Source: Microbacterium esteraromaticum (GTDB taxonomy: Bacteria; Actinomycetota; Actinomycetes; Actinomycetales; Microbacteriaceae). From it: 64,000 bases of DNA. The stretch covers positions 1,798,001 to 1,862,000 of the forward strand of contig NZ_CP043732.1 in the NCBI RefSeq assembly GCF_014084045.1, in the 5' to 3' direction. Within the stretch, counting starts at the first letter, position 1. Each line of letters starts with the position of its first letter. Of this stretch, positions 58,694-64,000 are shown piece after piece. Both the position numbers and the translations under genes were made by a program. A model generated the notes under the pieces. It had not been told where the DNA came from. It ran no database searches and saw only the letters and a program-made list of their open reading frames with translations.

Positions 58694-58723
58694 TTTACAG
58701 CTGTCGCACCCACCCCATATGCT
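58694..58723 (+). promoter_or_regulatory. Promoter of the BldC-like gene
   Basis: TTTACA (58694-58699), 18-nt spacer, TATGCT (58718-58723). The start site would be about 58730, 20 nt before ATG 58751. Confidence 0.55.
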
Positions 58724-58750
58724 GTGCTTCAGCAGAAAGGGGTATTGGGG

Positions 58751-58942
58751 ATGCCCGACGTTCAAGACGTTCGATTCCTGACGGTGGCCGAGGTCGCCGA
58801 GATCATGCGCGTGTCCAAGATGACCGTGTATCGACTCGTGCACGCGGGTGAGCTGCCGGCGATCCGCTTCGGCCGCAGCTACCGGGTGCCCGAGTCGGCC
58901 GTGGCCGATGCGATGCGCACCCCGATCGCCGACGTGGGCTGA
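58751..58942 (+). CDS. Small MerR-like/excisionase-type DNA-binding protein (BldC-like)
   Basis: The 63-residue protein is a single MerR-type winged helix: FLTVAEVAEIMRVSKMTVYR then LVHAGELPAIRFGRSYRVPE. It matches the actinobacterial family that includes BldC, which binds DNA as head-to-tail oligomers in development. The location immediately before the bS22 gene is characteristic of actinobacteria. AAAGGGG lies upstream of ATG 58751. It is not an excisionase of a phage, because no integrase or attachment site is near. Confidence 0.85.
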   Translation: MPDVQDVRFLTVAEVAEIMRVSKMTVYRLVHAGELPAIRFGRSYRVPESAVADAMRTPIADVG

Positions 58943-58950
58943 TCCGCCGG

Positions 58951-58980
58951 TTCGGGAGGCGTGCGACGGTTTGCTAGAAT
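58951..58980 (+). promoter_or_regulatory. Promoter of the bS22 gene
   Basis: TTCGGG (58951-58956), 18-nt spacer, TAGAAT (58975-58980), with TG extending the -10 (TGCTAGAAT). A strong extended -10 promoter fits a ribosomal-protein gene. Confidence 0.6.
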
Positions 58981-58984
58981 CGTC

Positions 58985-59007
58985 CGAGGCATTTTTTTCG
59001 TGCCTCG
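58985..59007 (+). terminator. T-rich-loop hairpin before bS22
   Basis: CGAGGCA (58985-58991) pairs with TGCCTCG (59001-59007) around a loop of seven T and CG. It lies inside the bS22 leader and may regulate it. Confidence 0.5.
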
Positions 59008-59057
59008 TACCCGGGTGCCGTTCCATGGCATCCAACCCCTGACTTAGTGAGGTTTCC

Positions 59058-59156
59058 GTGGGTTCAGTCATCAAGAAGCGCCGCAAGCGCATGGCGAAGA
59101 AGAAGCACCGCAAGCTGCTTCGCAAGACTCGCCACCAGCGCCGCAACAAGAAGTAA
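59058..59156 (+). CDS. Small ribosomal subunit protein bS22
   Basis: The 32-residue very basic peptide starts at GTG 59058: MGSVIKKRRKRMAKKKHRKL. It matches the actinobacterial 30S protein bS22 (AURKAIP1/COX24-like family) found in mycobacterial ribosomes. It is too short for ordinary gene-length cutoffs and would be missed by a default annotation. The gene follows its own promoter and hairpin leader and stands before the rhodanese operon. I am sure of the family from sequence; ribosome association is known from mycobacteria. Confidence 0.9.
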   Translation: MGSVIKKRRKRMAKKKHRKLLRKTRHQRRNKK

Positions 59157-59221
59157 GCGGCACGACACAAGCGCCTGTCTCCGGACGGGCGCTTCGTGTC
59201 TGCGGCCACAGAGGAGAACCC

Positions 59222-59515
59222 ATGAAGTCGATCACCGTCGAGCAGCTCGCCGAGCGCGAGGGCGTGCCCCTCATCGATGTGCGCGAGCGCCACGAGTTCG
59301 AGGCGGGGCACGTCCCCGGCGCGATTAACCTGCCGATGTCCGAGCTGGGCGGCCGCCTCGATGAGCTGCCCGGTGAGGCGTTCGACGTCATCTGCGAGCT
59401 GGGCGGTCGCTCGGGCCGGGTCGTCGAGGTGCTGGCGGAGCGCGGTCACGATGCCACGAACGTCGACGGCGGCACCGCCGCCTGGGTCGCCCAGGGGCGC
59501 CCGGTAGAGCAGTGA
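59222..59515 (+). CDS. Rhodanese-like domain protein
   Basis: The 97-residue protein is a single rhodanese domain. LIDVRERHEFEAGHVPGAIN is the N-terminal signature, and DVICELGGRSGRV contains the active-site loop CELGGRS with Cys about 59. Single-domain rhodaneses carry persulfide sulfur in sulfur transfer or redox. GAGGAGAACCC precedes ATG 59222. The stop overlaps the glutaredoxin start by 4 nt, so the two enzymes are likely partners. Confidence 0.9.
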   Translation: MKSITVEQLAEREGVPLIDVRERHEFEAGHVPGAINLPMSELGGRLDELPGEAFDVICELGGRSGRVVEVLAERGHDATNVDGGTAAWVAQGRPVEQ

Positions 59516-59775
59516 CAACGCTCACGATCATCGGCAAGCCCGACTGCCACCTCTGCGAGGTCGCGGGCGAGGTGGTCGACGCCGTCGTCGCCGAGCTGCC
59601 GGATGCCGCCGCCGAGCGTCTCGAGATCGTCGAGAAGTCCATCGCCGATGATCCCGCGCTCTACGAGCGCTGGTGGGAGAAGATCCCGGTCGTGCTCATC
59701 GACGGCGAGCTGCACGCGCACTGGCGCGTGTCGCCCGACCGTCTGCGTCAGGCACTCGAGGAGGCCATGAAGTGA
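59512..59775 (+). CDS. Glutaredoxin-like protein
   Basis: The 87-residue protein has a glutaredoxin fold with active-site CHLC (KPDCHLCEVAG, about residues 9-19), and the KIPVVLIDGEL strand. In actinobacteria such proteins work with mycothiol (mycoredoxin-like) rather than glutathione. GTG 59512 overlaps the rhodanese stop (GTGA). The next gene overlaps by 4 nt. Confidence 0.88.
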   Translation: MTTLTIIGKPDCHLCEVAGEVVDAVVAELPDAAAERLEIVEKSIADDPALYERWWEKIPVVLIDGELHAHWRVSPDRLRQALEEAMK

Positions 59776-60071
59776 TCCGTCATGTCGTCAGCTGGAAGCT
59801 CGCGGCCGAAGACGCCGCGGTGCGCGCGGAGCAGGCGGCCGAGGTCGCCCGTCGACTGAACGCGCTGATGGGCGTCGTGCCCGAGCTGCGCGCGGTGTCG
59901 GCAGGGGCGAATGTCGCGCATCCCGATGTCAACTGGGATGTCACCCTCGTCGCCGATGTCGACTCGCTGGAGGCCCTCGCGGCCTACCAGGTGCACCCGG
60001 CGCACAAAGAAGCCGGCGCCTACATCGCGTCGGTCGTCGCCTCTCGCGTCGCCGTCGACTTCGAGGTCTGA
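59772..60071 (+). CDS. Dabb-family stress-responsive alpha/beta-barrel protein
   Basis: The 99-residue protein starts at GTG 59772 (GTGA overlap). IRHVVSWKLAAEDA and VAHPDVNWDVTLVADVDS with the C-terminal AYQVHPAHKEAGAYI are the usual Dabb features. The family is homodimeric and often of unknown function. It belongs to the rhodanese-glutaredoxin operon. Confidence 0.85.
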   Translation: MIRHVVSWKLAAEDAAVRAEQAAEVARRLNALMGVVPELRAVSAGANVAHPDVNWDVTLVADVDSLEALAAYQVHPAHKEAGAYIASVVASRVAVDFEV

Positions 60072-60100
60072 CGAGCGCCGACGTTGCAACGCAAATGTGA

Positions 60101-60116
60101 TCGGGCGACCGCCCGA
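60101..60116 (+). terminator. Short hairpin after the Dabb gene
   Basis: TCGGGCG and CGCCCGA form a 7-bp inverted repeat with a minimal 2-nt centre. It may terminate the rhodanese operon; weak. Confidence 0.35.
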
Positions 60117-60199
60117 CCCTCGTCACGATGCGGTGAACCGCGTGACAAGATGAGTTCTACCCGCCCGAGGGCGCAAGCCCCTGTCACGAAGGAGTGGCC

Positions 60200-61015
60200 A
60201 TGAAGCGCCGTCCCCTGATCCTCGGCACGGCTGTCGCCGCCGCCGCCATCCTCGCTCTCTCCGGCTGCGCCAGCAGCCCCGGCGCCGACGGCGGTGGCGA
60301 GCCCGCAGCGGGCGCCGAGTACGACCTGGTCACGCCCGGCACCCTCTCTGTCTGCTCCGACATCCCCTACGCCCCGTTCGAGTTCGAGGGCGGCGACAAC
60401 GGCACCGGCTACACCGGCTTCGACATCGAGCTGCTCGCCGCGGTCGCGAAGAAGCTCGACCTGAAGCTGAACGTGCAGGACGTCGGCTTCGACGCGCTGC
60501 AGTCGGGAACCACGCTCGCCGCCGGCACGTGCGACGTCGGCGCATCGGCGATGACGATCACCGACGAGCGCAAGGCCAACATCGACTTCTCGGAGCCGTA
60601 CTACGAGTCGCTGCAGTCGCTGCTCGTGCGCACCGATTCGGGCATCGAGGGCATCGACGACCTCGACGGCAAGACGGTCGGCGTGCAGCAGGGCACAACG
60701 GGCGAGTCGTACGCGACCGAGCACGCCAAGGGCGCCGAGCTGCTGCAGATGGGCTCGGACGGCGACCTGTGGCCGGCCATGCAGGCGGGTCAGCTCGACG
60801 CCATCCTGCAGGACCAGCCGGTCAACCTCGAGCACGAGAAGGCCGACAAGGCGTACAAGATCGTCGAGGAGTACAAGACCGACGAGCAGTACGGCTTCGC
60901 CTTCGAGAAGGGCAAGAAGGATGCCCTGCGCGAGGCGGTCGATGAGGCGCTCCAGGAGCTGAAGGACGACGGCGAGTACCAGAAGATCTACGACCAGTTC
61001 TTCACGGCGAAGTGA
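60200..61015 (+). CDS. Polar amino-acid ABC transporter substrate-binding lipoprotein
   Basis: The 271-residue lipoprotein belongs to family 3 (GlnH/FliY type). The lipobox LSGC has Cys about residue 23; CSDIPYAPFEFEGG, TGFDIELLAAVAKKLDL, AMTITDERKANIDFSEPYYES and VGVQQGTTGE are the family motifs for amino-acid binding. ATG 60200 is chosen because GAAGGAG is 5 nt upstream. It probably binds glutamate, glutamine or a related polar amino acid. It is first in the ABC operon. Confidence 0.92.
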   Translation: MKRRPLILGTAVAAAAILALSGCASSPGADGGGEPAAGAEYDLVTPGTLSVCSDIPYAPFEFEGGDNGTGYTGFDIELLAAVAKKLDLKLNVQDVGFDALQSGTTLAAGTCDVGASAMTITDERKANIDFSEPYYESLQSLLVRTDSGIEGIDDLDGKTVGVQQGTTGESYATEHAKGAELLQMGSDGDLWPAMQAGQLDAILQDQPVNLEHEKADKAYKIVEEYKTDEQYGFAFEKGKKDALREAVDEALQELKDDGEYQKIYDQFFTAK

Positions 61016-61049
61016 CCCGCGCCGGAACCGGAGCGGAAGGACACCGACA

Positions 61050-61843
61050 ATGGCGCTGAGGCGCACACAGAAGCAGAGGCTCTACCGCTACTGCGTCTAC
61101 GCCGTGCTGATCGCGATCGCACTCTGGGTCGTGCTCACGGCGAACTGGGGCCGGCTCGTGCCGCTGTTCCTCAACCCCGAGGTCGCGGTGAAGATGCTCC
61201 CGAGCATCATCACGGTCGGCCTGGTGAACACGCTGTGGTTCACCGCGGTGGCATTCATCGCGGGCCTGGTCATCGGCGTCATCCTCGCGCTGATGAAGAT
61301 GTCGGTGATCGGGCCGTTCCGGTGGATCGCGACGGTGTACGTCGAGCTGTTCCGCGGTCTGCCGGCGATCCTCACGATCTTCGCGATCGCGTTCATCCTG
61401 CCGATCGCGGCCGGCGTGCCGGGCAAAGACCTCGGAGGGCCGGTCGTGCTCGGGCTCATCGGTCTGATCCTGGTGGCATCCGCGTACATGGCAGAGACGA
61501 TCCGCGCGGGTCTGCAGGCGGTGCCGAAGGGGCAGACCGAGGCCGCAAGGTCGCTCGGCATGTCGCCGATGGCGACGACCTTCTGGGTCGTGATCCCGCA
61601 GGGCTTCCGCATCATCATCCCGCCGCTCACCAACGAGTTCGTGCTGCTGCTGAAGGACACCTCGCTGCTGTTCGTGGCAGGAACGTTCATCTGGTCGAAG
61701 GAACTCACGACCTTCGCACGAGATGCGTCGACGCAGAACGCGAACGGCACTCCGCTGATCATGGCGGCGCTGCTGTACCTGATCGTGACGATTCCGCTCA
61801 CCCGCTTCACGGCGTGGCTCGAGCGGAGGATGGCGAGGGAGAG

Positions 61844-61847
<4 letters not shown>
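61050..61847 (+). CDS. Polar amino-acid ABC transporter permease
   Basis: The 265-residue membrane protein has about five segments and the family ATPase-contact motif [20 protein letters not shown] (about residues 165-184). [19 protein letters not shown] is a HisM/GlnP signature. It probably forms a homodimer since it is the only permease in the operon. The ATPase start overlaps its stop by 4 nt (ATGA). Confidence 0.92.
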
Positions 61848-62599
<752 letters not shown>

Positions 62600-62609
62600 G
62601 CAGATCGCC

Positions 62610-62645
62610 ACGGCCCCGGGCAGCGCAGGTCGCGCCCGGGGCCGT
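62610..62645. terminator. Bidirectional terminator between convergent genes
   Basis: ACGGCCCCGGGC (62610-62621) and its exact complement (62634-62645) form a 12-bp stem around 12 nt. It separates the amino-acid ABC operon from the sigma/anti-sigma gene. Confidence 0.75.
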
Positions 62646-62664
62646 AGCGTCTCGAGAGCGCGGA

Positions 62665-64000
62665 TCAGCCTTCGCCCGAAGCGGGGTCCTGGGCGTCTGT
62701 CTCTTCGAGCACGAACTCGGGCACGTCGCCCCACGGGTCGAAGATGCCCGTCGACACCCACTGCGTGCGACCGACCGCCGGGCCGTAGAAGCCGTCGGCG
62801 CTGCAGGTCTCGAAGGTGAGGACGTAGAGGCCCGTCGTCAGGAAGCGCATGCGCCTGGTGACGGTCCCGTCGTCATCGAGGGGAACGGTCGCGGCCTGAC
62901 CGGTGTCGGCGGTCACGCAGAGAAGCCCGCCCGCGGGACCCGTGAAGCTGAGCACCAGACCCGTGGTGCTGGCGTCTTCGAGATCGAGCAGCACGTCTTG
63001 CTGGAATCCGTCGACGGCCAGCTCATCGATGGTGAATCCGACGAGCGTCGCCGGCGACGAGACACCGTCGGTCACCGTCCAGACCTCGGCCTGGTGCTCG
63101 CCTGCCGGAAGTGACAGCGACCGAGCATCGAACTCCCAGCTCCCGTCCTCACCCGGTGCGACGGTGTAGAGGGCGTCGCCGAAGCGCAGAGCGACGGATT
63201 CGGATTCCGGCGCCGCGCCCGACAGCACCGGTGCCATGTACGTGGAGGCGGGCGACGCCGTCGTGACCGCCGGGGCCGCGTTCGGCTGCTCCGTGCCCGG
63301 CTCGGGGGGCGTTCCACCGGTCTCTGCGGGGGCGGGCACGTCGTCAGGGTTCGCCTCCGTCGGCGGAGCCGGCCGGGCAGGCATCGGCGGTACCTCGCCG
63401 TCGGTGCGCCAGAAATCGATCTCCTCGATCGGCGGCTCCGTCGACGAGGGGGGAGGGGGAGACGGCGGCAGAGCCGCAGCCGTGTCGTCGGGTGCGGGGA
63501 GCAGCGGCGGAAGATCGGCCGGCGACTCCTTCTCGGGCGCGTACGACGGCGCCGCGGCAGCGGGCGCCGGACCTCCTGCCGGGAAGAGAGGGGGGATCAC
63601 TCCTATGCCGACACCGAGTGACACGATTCCGGCGACTGCGGCGGCTGAGGCCAGAGTGAAGCCGATGCCCGCTGCGATGCTGATGCTGGTGGGCGCGGCC
63701 CAGATGGTGGTCGCACCGGGGAGGATCACGCCGAGTGCAGCCAGACCGCTGACCGATGCCGTGATGCTGCGGCCATCGGCGTACGCCGTGAGCAGGTCGC
63801 GCTCTACACTGCGGCACAGGGCGCAGTCCTTGAGGTGCGCCTTGAGCTCGGGTGCGTCGTCGTTGCGCATGCCGAGCAGGCTCGCCGGGAGCCGCCGCGC
63901 GACGTGAGTCGAATCACTGCGCAGATCGGCGGGAACCTGCTGCAGCAGCCACTGCTCGCGCAGTCCCGTCCGTGCGCGTCGTTGCAGAGCTGATACGGCG
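62665..64000 (-). CDS. Sigma-factor/anti-sigma fusion, C-terminal part (5' end outside window)
   Basis: The minus-strand frame is open to the window edge. The first visible residues, ALQRRARTGLREQWL, are the last helix of a sigma-70/ECF region 4. A zinc-finger anti-sigma motif HLKDCALC (HxxxCxxC) follows after about 50 residues. Then come hydrophobic segments (ASVSGLAALGVILPGATTIW and SIAAGIGFTLASAAAVAGIV), a Pro/Ala/Glu-rich stretch and a beta-rich C-terminal region with DGSWEFDARSLSLPAGEHQA. The layout is an ECF sigma factor fused to its own anti-sigma factor, a transmembrane anchor and an extracellular Ig-like domain. About 445 residues are present; the stop is at 62665. Signal and regulon are unknown. 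Confidence 0.8.
   Translation of the reverse strand, partial: AVSALQRRARTGLREQWLLQQVPADLRSDSTHVARRLPASLLGMRNDDAPELKAHLKDCALCRSVERDLLTAYADGRSITASVSGLAALGVILPGATTIWAAPTSISIAAGIGFTLASAAAVAGIVSLGVGIGVIPPLFPAGGPAPAAAAPSYAPEKESPADLPPLLPAPDDTAAALPPSPPPPSSTEPPIEEIDFWRTDGEVPPMPARPAPPTEANPDDVPAPAETGGTPPEPGTEQPNAAPAVTTASPASTYMAPVLSGAAPESESVALRFGDALYTVAPGEDGSWEFDARSLSLPAGEHQAEVWTVTDGVSSPATLVGFTIDELAVDGFQQDVLLDLEDASTTGLVLSFTGPAGGLLCVTADTGQAATVPLDDDGTVTRRMRFLTTGLYVLTFETCSADGFYGPAVGRTQWVSTGIFDPWGDVPEFVLEETDAQDPASGEG

Noticed and set aside
58751..58942. Phage excisionase as the identity of the 63-residue DNA-binding protein
   Set aside because: No integrase, attachment site or other mobile-element gene is near, and the position before bS22 is a conserved actinobacterial arrangement.

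Overview
The window is 64 kb of GC-rich chromosomal DNA from an actinobacterium. It most resembles the family Microbacteriaceae, probably Microbacterium, although no 16S or marker alignment was possible. The evidence is strong G/C third-position bias, the actinobacterial ribosomal protein bS22, many ATGA/GTGA-coupled operons, lineage-typical families (orphan winged-helix regulator, sigma/anti-sigma fusion, RecB-like nuclease-helicase), an IdeR/DtxR-type iron box, and many starts with a TANNNT box 6-7 nt upstream (leaderless-type). No rRNA, tRNA, CRISPR array, phage or insertion sequence was seen. Nearly all of the window is ordinary coding DNA.

Layout. 1-576: 3' end of threonine synthase. 791-8459: hydantoin-type operon (NCS1 permease, HyuA-like protein, three DUF917/S-Me-THD paralogues, PucR regulator). 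8585-10025: RtcB RNA ligase behind a consensus promoter, a 5' hairpin, a 31-codon leader ORF and a second hairpin. 10050-14079: TetR/membrane-protein pair, three VOC proteins, RidA, an alpha/beta hydrolase. 14235-18934: siderophore uptake divergent around an iron box. 19093-31595: DNA repair and housekeeping (AlkA-like glycosylase, orphan winged-helix regulator, SbcCD, nucleosidase, NadE, nuclease-helicase, two GNATs). 31692-40852: upp, then an IclR-controlled cluster (sugar ABC transporter, FAD oxidoreductase, secreted alginate-lyase-family protein). 40931-43283: TadA-like deaminase, DUF1023 hydrolase, CDF transporter. 43370-52290: dipeptide-type ABC operon with two FAD amine oxidases (one frameshifted), a YecD-like hydrolase and an XRE-cupin regulator. 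52350-58665: ProC, Ktr/Trk potassium system, ArsR regulator, TetR-controlled ABC exporter. 58751-62599: BldC-like protein, bS22, rhodanese-glutaredoxin-Dabb operon, polar amino-acid ABC transporter. 62665-64000: C-terminal part of a sigma factor fused to an anti-sigma/membrane/extracellular region.

The most unusual items are: (i) six intergenic elements built on one plan (two direct words followed by two inverted words) with three different word sequences, each next to the 3' end of a minus-strand gene; (ii) the attenuator-like leader of rtcB; (iii) the IclR/ABC/FAD-oxidoreductase/lyase locus; (iv) palindromes joining the -10 box and the start codon at leaderless-type starts; (v) the triple DUF917 operon; and (vi) the sigma/anti-sigma fusion at the right edge. 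All functional statements rest on motif and family recognition by eye; no database search was run.
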